Part shown: in pieces, positions 18,740 through 29,166 of the stretch | Position numbering within the stretch: position 1 is the first letter of the stretch | Layout: every line of letters begins with the position of its first letter | Assembly: GCF_008632075.1 (NCBI RefSeq) | Contig: NZ_VWVM01000020.1 | Span: forward strand, 1 to 64,000 | DNA: 64,000 nt | Direction of reading: 5' to 3' | Source of the DNA: Candidatus Pantoea gossypiicola | GTDB lineage: Bacteria > Pseudomonadota > Gammaproteobacteria > Enterobacterales > Enterobacteriaceae | Notes under the pieces: generated by a model | Told to the model about the DNA's origin: nothing | The model's input: only the letters and a program-made list of their open reading frames with translations | Database searches by the model: none | Made by a program: the position numbers and the translations under genes

Positions 18740-19000
18740 CTAATCAAGCGGGGCAGGATGCAGCAGGTCAATTACGTCATCGATTTCATTGCTGGCTGCG
18801 TGGCGATCCAAGGCAACCGCGTAGTAACGTCCCTTACAGTAGTGCTTCGTGACCGCCACCCGATGGCCCGTATCGCTGTCAGCTTCACCGCCGTTCGGTG
18901 TTTGCAGATGGGGCGGGATTACCAGCTCACTTTCAAGTTGTTCTGCTTCAATGATCACCGCGCCACCGTCACTGGATAGCAGCAGATGCTGAATGCTCAT
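18740..19000 (-). CDS. Hypothetical 86-residue protein
   Basis: Its ATG at 19000 has AAGGAGAG at good spacing. MSIQHLLLSSDGGAVIIEAE suggests a small beta-rich cytoplasmic protein; the C-terminal half contains HRVAVTKHYCKGRYYAVAL. No transmembrane segment and no recognised family. Confidence 0.6.
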   Translation of the reverse strand: MSIQHLLLSSDGGAVIIEAEQLESELVIPPHLQTPNGGEADSDTGHRVAVTKHYCKGRYYAVALDRHAASNEIDDVIDLLHPAPLD

Positions 19001-19118
19001 GTTCTCTCCTTTGCATCAGATTGCTAACCGGGAAAGTGTAGTTCACCTCAGCAGGCGTGCTGACGAGAGCGCGTAATCAATGCCTGTGGAGGGCTGATTA
19101 ACGGCGTCAGAGGCAATA

Positions 19119-19141
19119 AAAAAGCCCCGAGAGGGGCTTTT
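19119..19141. terminator. Bidirectional terminator
   Basis: AAAAAGCCCC-GAGA-GGGGCTTTT, with A- and T-runs on both sides, 22 bases beyond the acyltransferase stop on the minus strand. Confidence 0.85.
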
Positions 19142-19162
19142 AAGAAATGAGTGGTCTGAAAC

Positions 19163-20305
19163 TTAGCTGGTCTGATCGGCCAATTTCGGCTTCAGCATGC
19201 GTTTACCCATCTGAATGCCGGGCTTCTCAACATACTTGTAGAGTAAAGAGGCCAGCGCATAGGTCAGTGGAATAGCAGAGACGCAGACGATCAGGAAGCG
19301 TGTCGCGTCGCTCTTAAACTCAAAGTCAGTATGAGTGAGCAGCTGGGCGATCAACGGGATCACAATCAGCAGGTGCAGCAGGTAGACCGAAAACGAGACG
19401 TCGCCCAGCCATGTGCTGAGTCGGTTGTTCAGTAGCTTACGCGGCAGGGCAATCAGCTGAGCCATCATGCTGCTCTGCGGGTATTGCCACAGAATCGCCG
19501 CCATACCAACGATCATCAGCGCCTCCATTATCACCTGCAGTTTGATCGCGTCCATGCCAATCGCCACGGTGACGACCGGGCCGAGCAGCGCATAGCCGAC
19601 ATAGAGCAGGGATTTACGGCGAATCGCTTCGGCCAGCAGCATTCCTGCCAGGAACATGTTCAGCTTAATCAGGATCATCGAAGGCATCTCAAACGCCTCA
19701 TAATAATCGGCCAGCACATACCGACCGGCGCAGCAGAGCGCCATGATGCCAATCAGCGAGGCGGCATAACCAAAGCGCAGCGTAACCAGCATGATGAACG
19801 GGAACAGCAGATAGAACTGCATCTCCAGCCCGATACTCCAGTCTGGCAGCACGGTGTTAAACCCATACTCGGGCAACATGCCGAACAGGAAGCTGAAGTG
19901 AGTCAGGATGTTAGCCAGCGACTGGTCGTTGTAACGCGACGACTCCGTGGCGGTGCCGGAATAGAAATGCGCAATGGTGTCACGCATCTCACCAAACCAC
20001 GGGCCATAAATCAGGGCAATGATTAACAGCAGATAGTAGAGCGGAGCGATACGGAAGAAGCGGCGGACCCAGAATTTCTTAATCGTCTCCGCGCTCTGCC
20101 ATGGCTCTTTCTGCTGGCGCTCGACGTAGTTTTTCGCCATCAGATAACCCGATAACAGAATAAACAGGTCGACCCCGATGCCCGGTGATGAAATCAGCGT
20201 GATATGGCAATGAACCAGTAAGCTGATATGGCCAACCAGTACCCAGAGAGAGGCAATGCCGCGTAATCCTTCCAGCTCCGTTGACCAACCTCGTGTTGCA
20301 GACAT
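19163..20305 (-). CDS. Membrane acyltransferase, family 3 (OafA/YrhL-like)
   Basis: A 380-residue integral membrane protein with about ten hydrophobic segments. The N-terminal ELEGLRGIASLWVLVGH carries the conserved R-G-x-A and catalytic-type histidine of acyltransferase family 3, and FILLSGYLMAKNY the second signature. Such enzymes O-acetylate surface polysaccharides or glucans. No polysaccharide cluster is nearby, so the substrate is unknown. Confidence 0.85.
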   Translation of the reverse strand: MSATRGWSTELEGLRGIASLWVLVGHISLLVHCHITLISSPGIGVDLFILLSGYLMAKNYVERQQKEPWQSAETIKKFWVRRFFRIAPLYYLLLIIALIYGPWFGEMRDTIAHFYSGTATESSRYNDQSLANILTHFSFLFGMLPEYGFNTVLPDWSIGLEMQFYLLFPFIMLVTLRFGYAASLIGIMALCCAGRYVLADYYEAFEMPSMILIKLNMFLAGMLLAEAIRRKSLLYVGYALLGPVVTVAIGMDAIKLQVIMEALMIVGMAAILWQYPQSSMMAQLIALPRKLLNNRLSTWLGDVSFSVYLLHLLIVIPLIAQLLTHTDFEFKSDATRFLIVCVSAIPLTYALASLLYKYVEKPGIQMGKRMLKPKLADQTS

Positions 20306-20505
20306 AACTTTTCCTCGTTTTTATCCGGCTTTTGGCGCTCACTAAGCCTTAAGGCAAAAGATATGTAAACGGGCCTTTACAAAAGTAAGAAGATTCCGAG
20401 CACGGAGATAAGGAAAAAATCAACTGCAAAAGGGCGGGAAAGCACGCAAAGGTAAGGGCGTACACGCGTACACCCTTGACCGGAATTACTGATTGAGATG
20501 AGCCA

Positions 20506-20835
20506 TCAGGCCAGCTTTAACAGGATCATGCCAGCCAGCAGAAGAGTCAGACCGGCCCAGCCTTTGCGGTTCAGTCGCTGGCCAAACAGCACCCATCCCG
20601 CCGCGACAGTGGCGATAATCCCAAAGCCGCCCCAGACCGCATAGGCAATCGACAGATCAATACCTTTGACTGCCTGGGCCAGTGCGCTGAATGCGAGCAG
20701 GACACAGCAGAGCGACAGCACGCCCTGCAGCGGTTTCTTAAACCCATCAGAATATTTAAGGAATATGTTGGCGGCAATCTCCAGCACGATAGCCAGTGCC
20801 AGCCAGGCGGCATGAACAAAATCAGCGATGACCAT
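20506..20835 (-). CDS. mdtI: Spermidine export protein MdtI
   Basis: MdtI is a 109-residue small multidrug resistance (SMR) protein with four helices. It works as a heteromer with MdtJ to export spermidine. The essential TM1 glutamate is in [20 protein letters not shown], and [15 protein letters not shown] and [10 protein letters not shown] match E. coli MdtI, which has the same length. Its start overlaps the end of mdtJ by 14 bases, so the pair is co-translated. Confidence 0.95.
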   Translation of the reverse strand: MVIADFVHAAWLALAIVLEIAANIFLKYSDGFKKPLQGVLSLCCVLLAFSALAQAVKGIDLSIAYAVWGGFGIIATVAAGWVLFGQRLNRKGWAGLTLLLAGMILLKLA

Positions 20836-21172
20836 GATTAACCTCCGCTGATGATTGGGTGCCTGTCTTGATCAGCACAATCCCGACGATTAGCGTGACC
20901 AGACCGCAGATTTTCAGCGCTGACAGCGCTTCGCCAAACAACTGTACGCTGAATAACGTAATCAGCATGATACCAATCCCTTCCCACAGGGCATAAGCCA
21001 CGCCCAGCGCGATACGTTTGATGGCGAAACTCAGCAGAATATAGGAACAGGCAATCATGCCCAGCATCATCAGATAGCCTGAATGGCTGCCATTGAGGCT
21101 GGACCACTTCATGAAAAGGGTACCAATAATTTCAGTAACAATAGCGAGTGATAGTAAAACCCAGGCGCGCAT
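20822..21172 (-). CDS. mdtJ: Spermidine export protein MdtJ
   Basis: A 116-residue SMR protein, partner of MdtI. TM1 contains [18 protein letters not shown] with the conserved glutamate; [18 protein letters not shown] is the TM3 signature. First gene of mdtJI; a short upstream open frame (21251-21337) is in its leader, which suggests translation- or polyamine-linked control. Confidence 0.94.
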   Translation of the reverse strand: MRAWVLLSLAIVTEIIGTLFMKWSSLNGSHSGYLMMLGMIACSYILLSFAIKRIALGVAYALWEGIGIMLITLFSVQLFGEALSALKICGLVTLIVGIVLIKTGTQSSAEVNHGHR

Positions 21173-21250
21173 GGGTGCTCTCCAGCAACGATAAATGACG
21201 ACCTGCCACAGACAGGGCAGACTCAGAACAGTGTCGAAGTGGTGAGGGGA

Positions 21251-21337
21251 CTACAGGGCGTTACGCCAGTGCTGATCGGCGACGTTCCAGCCAGAAAGGA
21301 AGGTGGGGGTAAAATGTGACATGAACATTTTGCTCAT
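21251..21337 (-). CDS. Leader ORF upstream of mdtJI (MdtU-like candidate)
   Basis: On the mdtJ strand, ATG at 21337 opens a 28-codon frame starting MSKMFMSHFTPTF and ending DQHWRNAL, with its TAG 78 bases before the mdtJ ATG. A CTGCC/GGCAG hairpin lies between stop and mdtJ. E. coli mdtJI is reported to have a leader ORF (mdtU) required for spermidine-responsive expression. I cannot align the two here, and this frame lacks a clear ribosome-binding site, so identity is a proposal. Confidence 0.5.
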   Translation of the reverse strand: MSKMFMSHFTPTFLSGWNVADQHWRNAL

Positions 21338-21543
21338 AAAATTTACAACGCATCCACATTGTTGCTTCTCATCAGTGGACGGATAATGCCTCCGGTTAAA
21401 AACACGCCGGATTTATAGCATTCTGCACATCATGAAATCAACAGCAGATACTGCTTTATTTGACGCAGGTTAAGGTTTGATGGCTCGAAAAAGGAAAGCT
21501 AAGTAAAAGGATATATGGAAAAGAGGATGCGTTAAATCCTGCA

Positions 21544-21573
21544 TAAAAAAAGCCGGGCAACAGCCTGCCCGGC
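21544..21573 (-). terminator. betA terminator
   Basis: On the minus strand TGCCGGGCA-type stem (GCCGGGCA/TGCCCGGC, 8 bp) is followed by a T-run; it ends the betIBA operon. Bases 21338-21543 hold the mdtJ promoter region and nothing else I can name. Confidence 0.85.
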
Positions 21574-21598
21574 AATTTTTAAGTGACGTTGTCACGAA

Positions 21599-23281
21599 TC
21601 ACTCAGCGCGCATCGGCACGGTGCGAACCGGCGCATCACCTGCGACAAAGTAAGAGGCGGTACTGCGTGGCAGCGGATCGCGGCCACGAATCTTATCGGC
21701 AATCTTTTCACCAATCATGATGGTGGTGGCGTTGAGGTTACCGGTGATGATCAGCGGCATAATCGACGCATCAACGACACGTAAACCTTCCAGCCCATGC
21801 ACACGACCTTCGCCATCCACGACCGCCATCGGGTCGTTACCCATCTTACAGGTGCCGCACGGATGATAGGCGGTTTCGCCGTGGTTGCGCACGAATTCGT
21901 CCAGTTGCTCATCGGTCTGACAATCCAGACCCGGACTGATTTCACGGCCACGATATTTATCCAGCGCTGGCTGGTTGATGATCTGGCGCGTAATGCGGAT
22001 TGCATCGCGGAACTCATGCCAGTCCTGCTCGTGCGACATGTAGTTGAACAGAATAGCCGGATGACGACGCGGATCGCGTGACTTCAGGCGCACATGACCG
22101 CGGCTTGGCGAACGCATAGAGCCGACGTGACACTGGAAGCCGTGGGCATCAACGGCGTTAGACCCGTTGTAATTAATCGCGACCGGCAGGAAGTGATACT
22201 GAATGTTCGGCCAGGTAAATTCTTCACGGCTGCGGATGAAGCCGCCTGCCTCAAACTGGTTGCTGGCGCCGATACCGGTGCCGTTAAACATCCACTCTGC
22301 ACCGATTTTCGGCTGGTTCCACCACTTAAGGGCCGGATAGATAGAAACCGGCTCTTTACACTCATACTGGAGATACATCTCCAGATGGTCCTGCAGGTTC
22401 TCACCCACGCCCGGCAGATCGTGAACCAGCGGGATGTCGAATTGCTTCAGCAGCTCAGGCGAACCGACGCCAGAACGCTGCAGGATCTGCGGCGAGGCGA
22501 TAGCGCCCGCGCACAGCAGCACTTCACGGCGAGCGGTCACTTTGTTAATCGTATTGCTGTCGCCCTGCAGATACTCCACGCCAACCGCGCGCTTGCCGTC
22601 GAAGATGATGCGGTCGGTGGTGGCATGCGTAATGATCTTCAGGTTGGGGCGGCCTTTGGCCATGTCGAGATAGCCACGCGCGGTGCTGGAACGGCGTCCG
22701 TTTGGCGTCACGGTACGATCCATCGGACCGAAACCTTCCTGCTGGTAGCCATTCAGGTCGTCGGTGCGCGGATAACCCGCCTGTACACCTGCCTCAATCA
22801 TCGCTTCAAACAGCACGTTGTTGCCCGCTTTCGGCGTTGCCACACACACCGGGCCATCGCCGCCGTGGAAATCGTTCGGGCCGATGTCGCGGGTTTCCGC
22901 TTTACGGTAGTAGGGCAGGCAGTCCAGATAGCTCCAGTTCTCCAGGCCAGGTTCGCTGGCCCAGTTGTCCAGATCCATCGCGTTGCCGCGGATGTAGCAC
23001 ATGCCGTTAATCAGTGATGAACCGCCCAGGCCTTTGCCGCGACCACACTCCATGCGGCGGTTGTTCATGTAAGGCTCTGGCTCGGTTTCATATGCCCAGT
23101 TATAACGTTTGCCCTGCAGCGGGAAGGCAAGGGCCGCAGGCATCTGGGTGCGAAAATCAAAACGGTAATCCGGGCCGCCCGCTTCCAGCAGCAGGACGCT
23201 CACGTTGCTTTCTTCGGTAAGACGGGTCGCCAGAACGTTACCTGCGGATCCGGCTCCAATAATAATGTAATCAAATTCCAT
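21599..23281 (-). CDS. betA: Choline dehydrogenase
   Basis: BetA is a GMC-family, membrane-associated FAD enzyme that oxidises choline to betaine aldehyde and on to glycine betaine. The 560 residues (E. coli 556) start with the FAD dinucleotide fold [17 protein letters not shown] and contain the GMC signatures [20 protein letters not shown] and [17 protein letters not shown], plus HPCGTCKMG near the C-terminus. Last gene of betIBA, 23 bases after betB. Cytoplasmic osmoprotectant synthesis. Confidence 0.97.
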   Translation of the reverse strand: MEFDYIIIGAGSAGNVLATRLTEESNVSVLLLEAGGPDYRFDFRTQMPAALAFPLQGKRYNWAYETEPEPYMNNRRMECGRGKGLGGSSLINGMCYIRGNAMDLDNWASEPGLENWSYLDCLPYYRKAETRDIGPNDFHGGDGPVCVATPKAGNNVLFEAMIEAGVQAGYPRTDDLNGYQQEGFGPMDRTVTPNGRRSSTARGYLDMAKGRPNLKIITHATTDRIIFDGKRAVGVEYLQGDSNTINKVTARREVLLCAGAIASPQILQRSGVGSPELLKQFDIPLVHDLPGVGENLQDHLEMYLQYECKEPVSIYPALKWWNQPKIGAEWMFNGTGIGASNQFEAGGFIRSREEFTWPNIQYHFLPVAINYNGSNAVDAHGFQCHVGSMRSPSRGHVRLKSRDPRRHPAILFNYMSHEQDWHEFRDAIRITRQIINQPALDKYRGREISPGLDCQTDEQLDEFVRNHGETAYHPCGTCKMGNDPMAVVDGEGRVHGLEGLRVVDASIMPLIITGNLNATTIMIGEKIADKIRGRDPLPRSTASYFVAGDAPVRTVPMRAE

Positions 23282-23304
23282 TCGTCGTTCCTCAGGTTAA
23301 GTGA

Positions 23305-24777
23305 TTAAAAGACAGACTGAAAACGCGTCAGCTCAACCTGCACGGACTTCACCTGGGTGTAGCTCTGCAGCGTCATCAGGCCATTCTCGCGGCCAATGCC
23401 GGAGTGCTTGTAGCCACCCACCGGCATCTCTGCGGCGGACTCGCCCCAGGTGTTGATCCAGCAGATACCGGCTTCGATCTGATGAATCACGCGGTGCGCT
23501 TTATTCAGGTCCTGCGTCACCAGTCCGGCGGCCAGACCAAATTCGGTGTCGTTGGCGCGGCGGATCACTTCTTCTTCGGTTTCATAGCTCAGGATCGACA
23601 TCACCGGCCCGAAGATCTCTTCACGGACAATCTTCATCTCATCACGGCAGTCGGTGAACACGGTTGGTGCCACCCAGGCACCCTGGTCGAAATCACCACC
23701 GGTCAGCCGTTTACCGCCGCACAGCACGCGTGCGCCTTCAGCAATGCCGGATTCGATGTAGCGCATCACGTTGTCGCGATGGCTGAAGCTGACCAGCGGA
23801 CCAAAGTTGGTAGCCGGATCACGCAGATCGCCTGCTTTAATACGGGCAACGCGTTCGCTGATTTTGGCCTCGAACGCCGCCTGCAGTTTTGCAGGGATAA
23901 AGACGCGGGTGCCGTTGGTGCAGACCTGACCGGAGCTGTAGAAATTCGCCATCATGGCGATGTCAGCGGCCAGATCGAGATCGGCATCATCAAAGATAAT
24001 CAGCGGTGATTTACCGCCCAGCTCCATGGTGACCTCTTTCAGCGTTGAACCCGCTGCATTGGCCATCACTTTTTTGCCGCTGACAACGCCGCCGGTAAAG
24101 GAGACTTTATCGATGCCAGGATGCTCAGTCAGTAGCTGACCCGTGACCGAACCGATGCCCGGCAGCACGTTGAATACGCCATCCGGCAGGCCCGCTTCGG
24201 TGTAGATTTCTGCCAGCTTCAGGGCAGTAAGCGGAGTCATTTCACTGGGTTTGAAAATCATCGCGTTACCCGCAGCCAGCGCAGGTGCGGATTTCCACAG
24301 GGCGATCTGAATCGGGTAATTCCAGGCACCAATGCCCGCTACCACGCCCAGGGGTTCGCGGCGGGTATAAACAAAGGAGGTTTCACGCAGGGGGATCTGC
24401 TGACCCTCCAGCGCCGGAACCAGACCTGCGTAGTACTCCAGCACGTCTGCACCGGTAACGATATCGACCGCTGAAGTTTCGCTGTAAGGCTTACCGGTAT
24501 CGAGCATTTCCAGCTCCGCCAGCTCATCATTACGCTCACGCAGGATATCGACGGCGCGACGCAGGATGCGTGAACGCGCCATGGCGGTCATCGCGGCCCA
24601 GATCTTCTGGCCTTTTCTGGCGGCAGCAACGGCGCGATTGACATCTTCCTGGCCGGCGGCATGAACCTCTGCCAGGACCTCGCCGTTGACCGGGTTAATC
24701 GTCTGGAACGTTTCGCCAGACGCTGCGGCAACATAAGCGCCATCGATGTAGAGTTTCTGCTCGGTGAATCGGGACAT
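23305..24777 (-). CDS. betB: Betaine-aldehyde dehydrogenase
   Basis: BetB oxidises betaine aldehyde to glycine betaine with NAD(P)+. The 490-residue length is that of E. coli BetB. The catalytic glutamate is in [13 protein letters not shown] and the nucleophilic cysteine in [15 protein letters not shown]; the cofactor loop is [12 protein letters not shown]. Middle gene of betIBA, 14 bases after betI. Confidence 0.97.
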   Translation of the reverse strand: MSRFTEQKLYIDGAYVAAASGETFQTINPVNGEVLAEVHAAGQEDVNRAVAAARKGQKIWAAMTAMARSRILRRAVDILRERNDELAELEMLDTGKPYSETSAVDIVTGADVLEYYAGLVPALEGQQIPLRETSFVYTRREPLGVVAGIGAWNYPIQIALWKSAPALAAGNAMIFKPSEMTPLTALKLAEIYTEAGLPDGVFNVLPGIGSVTGQLLTEHPGIDKVSFTGGVVSGKKVMANAAGSTLKEVTMELGGKSPLIIFDDADLDLAADIAMMANFYSSGQVCTNGTRVFIPAKLQAAFEAKISERVARIKAGDLRDPATNFGPLVSFSHRDNVMRYIESGIAEGARVLCGGKRLTGGDFDQGAWVAPTVFTDCRDEMKIVREEIFGPVMSILSYETEEEVIRRANDTEFGLAAGLVTQDLNKAHRVIHQIEAGICWINTWGESAAEMPVGGYKHSGIGRENGLMTLQSYTQVKSVQVELTRFQSVF

Positions 24778-24791
24778 GTTTTCTCCTTCCG

Positions 24792-25385
24792 TTATTCGTG
24801 CTCGCCAGCGAGTTGCTGACGGATGAATTGGGTGGTCAGTGTGAGGGCGATAGCGGGATCGAATGGCTTACCGCTCAGCGCGGCCCGCAGCCACAGACCG
24901 TCGATCAGGGCAGCCAGGCCGTGCGCGGCCAGGCGTGCTTTATCCAGCGGCAGTTCACGCCGGAATTCGACCACCAGCGTCGAGTAGAGCCGACGGCTGC
25001 TGACCCGCTCAAGGCGGTTAAGCTGGGGCTGATGCATGCTACTCGACCAGAAGTCGAGCCAGGCTTTCATCACCGCCGTGTGCACCTGTGTTTCATCAAA
25101 ATTTCCATCAACAATGGCACACAGCCGCTGTTCTGCGGAGGCATCGGCCAGCGGTTTCAGCCGCAACAGGACTGCCTCGCGTAGCTGACGCGTCACATCA
25201 CGCATCGTAGCTTCCAGTAAACCGTTCTTGTCCTTGAAGTAGTGACTGATGATGCCGGTTGAGACCCCCGCCCGCCGGGCGATCTGGGCAATCGTGGCAT
25301 CATTAATCCCCATTTCATTAATCGTGCTCAGGGTCGCATCAATCAGTTGCCGACGACGTATCGGCTGCATCCCTACCTTTGGCAT
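24792..25385 (-). CDS. betI: TetR-family choline-responsive repressor
   Basis: BetI represses bet genes until choline is present. The 197 residues have an N-terminal TetR helix-turn-helix ([24 protein letters not shown] region, residues ~28-52) and the ligand-binding domain with [12 protein letters not shown]. First gene of the operon and divergent from betT, with a BetI-type operator between them. Confidence 0.96.
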   Translation of the reverse strand: MPKVGMQPIRRRQLIDATLSTINEMGINDATIAQIARRAGVSTGIISHYFKDKNGLLEATMRDVTRQLREAVLLRLKPLADASAEQRLCAIVDGNFDETQVHTAVMKAWLDFWSSSMHQPQLNRLERVSSRRLYSTLVVEFRRELPLDKARLAAHGLAALIDGLWLRAALSGKPFDPAIALTLTTQFIRQQLAGEHE

Positions 25386-25429
25386 AGCTCCAGCTCCACC
25401 CTCAAATCGAACCCCTATTTAATCTTTTT

Positions 25430-25450
25430 TTGATTGCACGTTCAATATAA
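25430..25450. promoter_or_regulatory. BetI operator in the betI-betT gap
   Basis: TTGATTGCACGTTCAATATA contains the inverted halves TTGAT-T / TTCAATA around ACGT that characterise BetI operators. It is 45 bases before the betI start and 190 bases before betT, so one site could control both divergent promoters. Confidence 0.7.
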
Positions 25451-25639
25451 AAAGAAAATTTGTTAGGATGCTGTTTTTTAAATGTAGCGTAAGCGAAACG
25501 GCAATGAGTGCTAAAATAGGCTGGTTGTCATAGCGATTAACAGGAAGTGACAGAACGAAACAGAGCCGCACGGCCTGAAAACCGTGAGCGGCAAGACGTA
25601 TCCATTGCGTATTTTCAGGACATTAACCAGAGGTAATCG

Positions 25640-27670
25640 ATGAATAATCCACCTGCCGGTGAAAAAGACAGACTCAATCCCGTTGTATTTTATACCTCTG
25701 CCGGATTGATTCTGACGTTTTCACTTGTGACGATTCTCTACAGTGAACTGGCCGCGAGCTGGATCCTCAAGGCGGTTAACTGGGTTTCCGCCACCTTCGG
25801 CTGGTACTACATGCTGGCTGCCACGCTCTATATTGTCTTTGTGCTCTATATGGCCTGCTCACGCTTTGGCTCTATCAAGCTCGGGCCGGAGCACTCAAAA
25901 CCCGAATTCAGCGTGCTCAGCTGGTCCGCCATGCTGTTTGCCGCCGGGATCGGCATCGACCTGATGTTCTTCTCTGTCGCCGAACCGGTGACACAATATA
26001 TGCAGCCGCCGGAAGGAGCAGGGCAGACGCTGGAAGCCGCCCGCCAGGCGATGGTCTGGACGCTATTCCACTACGGACTGACCGGCTGGTCGATGTATGC
26101 GCTGATGGGCATCGCGCTGGGCTACTTCAGCTACCGTTATAATCTGCCGCTGACTATTCGTTCGGCGCTCTATCCCATCTTCGGTAAACGCATCTATGGC
26201 CCGATTGGTCACACGGTAGATATCGCAGCCGTGGTCGGCACCATCTTTGGTATCGCCACCACATTAGGGATAGGGGTCGTACAGCTGAACTACGGCCTGA
26301 AAGTGCTGTTTGATATCCCGGAAGGGCTGACCGCGCAGACCGCGCTGATTGTTCTCTCCGTAGTGATCGCCACCATCTCTGTGACGTCGGGTGTTGATAA
26401 AGGGATTCGTTTCCTTTCCGAACTCAACGTGATCATGGCGCTGGGCCTGATTCTGTTTGTGCTGTTCTTCGGCAACACCGAGTTCCTGCTGAATGCGCTG
26501 GTGCTGAACGTTGGCGATTACATTAACCGCTTCATGGGGATGACGCTCAATACCTTTGCCTTTGATCGTCCAACCCAATGGATGAACAGCTGGACGCTCT
26601 TCTTCTGGGCGTGGTGGGTGGCGTGGTCGCCGTTTGTCGGCCTGTTCCTGGCGCGTATCTCACGCGGTCGTACCATCCGTGAGTTCGTGCTGGGCACGCT
26701 GATTATTCCGTTCACCTTTACGCTGCTGTGGCTGTCCGTATTTGGTAACGCCGCGCTGTATCAGATCATTCACGGCAATACGGAATTTGCGCAGGAAGTG
26801 ATGAACCATGCGGAGCGTGGCTTCTACAGCCTGCTGGCACAGTATCCGGCGTTTAAACTCAGTGCATCGGTTGCCACCATCACCGGCATGCTGTTCTACG
26901 TGACCTCTGCGGATTCCGGCTCGCTGGTGCTGGGTAACTTCACCTCGCGGCTGAAAGACATCAACAGCGATGCGCCGAACTGGCTGCGCATCTTCTGGTC
27001 CGTGGCGATTGGGGTGCTGACACTGAGCATGCTGATGGCCAACGGTGTCACTGCCCTGCAGAACACCACGGTGATCATGGGACTGCCGTTCAGCTTTGTG
27101 ATCTTCTTTGTGATGGCGGGTCTGTTTAAATCGCTGAAGATTGAGGATCACCGCCGTGCCAGCGCCACGCGCGACACCGCGCCCTATCTGGCGCATGCGA
27201 CCGACCGCCTGACCTGGAAGAAGCGTCTGTCACGCCTGATGAACTACCCGGGTTCGCGTTATACCCAGCAGATGATGGAAAAGACCATTTTTCCGGCGAT
27301 GCAGGAAGTGGCGAAAGAGCTGGAACTGCGTGATGCCCGCGTCACGCTGGAAAGCGTCGAGGCAGATGAGGCGAACCCGATTGGCTATCTGGATCTGCGC
27401 GTCCATCTGGGCGAAGAGCAGGACTTCATCTATCAGGTCTGGCCGCAGCAATATTCGATTCCGGGCTTTACCTATCGCGCCCGCAGCGGTAAGTCGACCT
27501 ACTATCGACTGGAAACCTTCCTCATGGAAGGCAGCCAGGGTAACGACCTGATGGATTACAGCAAAGAGCAGGTGATCATCGACATACTGGATCAGTATGA
27601 GCGACACCTGAACTTTATCCATCTCAACCGTGAAGCGCCGGGCAGCAATATCAGCTTCCCGAGCGTGTAA
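25640..27670 (+). CDS. betT: High-affinity choline transporter BetT (BCCT family)
   Basis: A 676-residue proton-coupled choline importer with twelve membrane helices (to about residue 500) and a long cytoplasmic C-terminal domain (about 500-676) that confers osmotic control in BetT. The BCCT signatures GIGIDLMFFSVAEP and TLFFWAWWVAWSPFVGLFLA, with the tryptophan cluster for the quaternary amine, are present. Divergent from betIBA; supplies the substrate for BetA and BetB. Confidence 0.97.
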   Translation: MNNPPAGEKDRLNPVVFYTSAGLILTFSLVTILYSELAASWILKAVNWVSATFGWYYMLAATLYIVFVLYMACSRFGSIKLGPEHSKPEFSVLSWSAMLFAAGIGIDLMFFSVAEPVTQYMQPPEGAGQTLEAARQAMVWTLFHYGLTGWSMYALMGIALGYFSYRYNLPLTIRSALYPIFGKRIYGPIGHTVDIAAVVGTIFGIATTLGIGVVQLNYGLKVLFDIPEGLTAQTALIVLSVVIATISVTSGVDKGIRFLSELNVIMALGLILFVLFFGNTEFLLNALVLNVGDYINRFMGMTLNTFAFDRPTQWMNSWTLFFWAWWVAWSPFVGLFLARISRGRTIREFVLGTLIIPFTFTLLWLSVFGNAALYQIIHGNTEFAQEVMNHAERGFYSLLAQYPAFKLSASVATITGMLFYVTSADSGSLVLGNFTSRLKDINSDAPNWLRIFWSVAIGVLTLSMLMANGVTALQNTTVIMGLPFSFVIFFVMAGLFKSLKIEDHRRASATRDTAPYLAHATDRLTWKKRLSRLMNYPGSRYTQQMMEKTIFPAMQEVAKELELRDARVTLESVEADEANPIGYLDLRVHLGEEQDFIYQVWPQQYSIPGFTYRARSGKSTYYRLETFLMEGSQGNDLMDYSKEQVIIDILDQYERHLNFIHLNREAPGSNISFPSV

Positions 27671-27675
27671 GCCAG

Positions 27676-27708
27676 GCCCGTCAGCAGTGTGCTGGCGGGC
27701 TTTTTTTT
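27676..27708 (+). terminator. betT terminator
   Basis: GCCCGTCAGC/GCTGGCGGGC stem (one G-T pair) with loop AGTGT and eight T residues. Confidence 0.9.
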
Positions 27709-27804
27709 GCCATCGGCTGAGTGCAATGCTCCGTGGCCTGCCGATATCGACTATCTTTAGGGCTTTGCTGGCCTGATGCCTGAAGGGTATAGACAGGGAG
27801 TCAT

Positions 27805-29166
27805 ATGGGAAAAATATTCAGTACGTTTCTGCCGCTCTACACCACCACGCTGCTGATGCTGCTCGGTTCCGGTCTGCTGACCACCTATGTCTCTCTACGG
27901 CTGGCCACCGAGCAGGTTAACGGCGCGCTGATTGGTGCAATTATCGCGGCAAACTATATCGGGCTGGTCATTGGCGGCAAGGTGGGGCACAACCTGATCG
28001 CCCGCGTCGGCCATATCCGCGCCTACGTCGCCTGCGCCGGGATCATTACCGCCTCTGTAGTGGGTCACGGCCTGACGGACTTTATTCCGCTGTGGGTCTT
28101 TCTGCGTCTGATTATCGGACTCTGCATGATGTGCCAGTACATGGTGCTGGAGAGCTGGCTCAACGATCAGGCGGAATCGTCGCAGCGTGGCATGATTTTC
28201 GGCTTATATATGGTCGCCACCTACCTTGGACTCAGTGGCGGACAGGTGATACTGAGCCTGCAGACCGGATTTGGTGTAAGTACGCTGCTGATTGTCGCAC
28301 TCTGCTTCGCGCTTTGTCTGGTACCCATCGCGCTGACCACCCGCACCCATGTCAGGCCGATGACACCCGCACCCATGGAACTGGGCTATTTTATCCGCAC
28401 CATCCCCAAACTGCTCGGCACCACGCTGGTCACCGGCATGGTAATTGGTGCCTTCTACGGTCTGGCACCGGTTTATGGCAGCAGCAAAGGCTTCACCACC
28501 AGCCAGACAGGCTATTTTATGAGTCTTACGATTTTTGCCGGGCTGGTGTCGCAGTTTCCGCTGAGCTGGCTTTCTGACCGTTACGATCGTCAGCGACTGC
28601 TGTTTATCATCGCGATGCTGTTCGCCGTCATCTGCGTCCCGCTGATCCTGCTGCCGCATCTGACGTTTGACTGGATGATCGGCATCGCCTTTGCCGCCAG
28701 CATGATGCAGTTCGCGCTCTATCCATTGCAGGTGGCGCTGGCCAATGATCAGGTTGCCGCCGAGCGCCGCGTATCGTTAACCGCCTGTCTGCTGATGGCG
28801 TTTGGTATAGGTGCCAGTATCGGCCCGCTGGTGGTGGGTGCGCTGATGCAGCCGCTGGGCAGCAATATGCTCTATCTTTTCTTTGCGCTCTGTGCGCTGG
28901 TGATTGGCGGACTCAGTTTTGTCCGTGCGCCAGGTCCGCTTCCCACAACCGAAGTGCCGCTGCCACATGTGGTCATGCCTGACAGTCTGGCGACCTCGCC
29001 ACTGGGTGCTGCACTGATTCCGACGCTGGAAGAGGAGGTGATTCAGGCGTCAATGGGCGGGCAGGAGCCGGAAGAAAAGAGCGATGAAGATGCTGAAACG
29101 GCTGACGAAGAGGTGTTGCCCGATGCTCATCCAGGTGATGTTCGCGAAGATCCGCGTCATAAATAG
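27805..29166 (+). CDS. MFS transporter, YcaD-like
   Basis: A 453-residue major facilitator with about twelve membrane segments. IAANYIGLVIGGKVGHNLI and RLIIGLCMMCQYMVLESWLN are typical of the YcaD-like subgroup, and PLSWLSDRYDRQRL is the mid-protein motif A copy. A hydrophilic, strongly acidic tail (about residues 405-453, EEEVIQASMGGQEPEEKSDE region) is unusual for an MFS protein. Substrate unknown. GGGAG before ATG 27805. Confidence 0.85.
   Translation: MGKIFSTFLPLYTTTLLMLLGSGLLTTYVSLRLATEQVNGALIGAIIAANYIGLVIGGKVGHNLIARVGHIRAYVACAGIITASVVGHGLTDFIPLWVFLRLIIGLCMMCQYMVLESWLNDQAESSQRGMIFGLYMVATYLGLSGGQVILSLQTGFGVSTLLIVALCFALCLVPIALTTRTHVRPMTPAPMELGYFIRTIPKLLGTTLVTGMVIGAFYGLAPVYGSSKGFTTSQTGYFMSLTIFAGLVSQFPLSWLSDRYDRQRLLFIIAMLFAVICVPLILLPHLTFDWMIGIAFAASMMQFALYPLQVALANDQVAAERRVSLTACLLMAFGIGASIGPLVVGALMQPLGSNMLYLFFALCALVIGGLSFVRAPGPLPTTEVPLPHVVMPDSLATSPLGAALIPTLEEEVIQASMGGQEPEEKSDEDAETADEEVLPDAHPGDVREDPRHK

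Noticed and set aside
20452-20476. Near-palindrome GGGCGTACACGCGTACACCC as an mdtI terminator
   Set aside because: No T-run on either strand and one mismatch in the stem; not enough to call a terminator.
22094-23017. 307-codon open frame antisense to betA
   Set aside because: It lies wholly within the well-supported betA gene; G+C-rich coding DNA commonly leaves an open antisense frame. No start signal or known domain.
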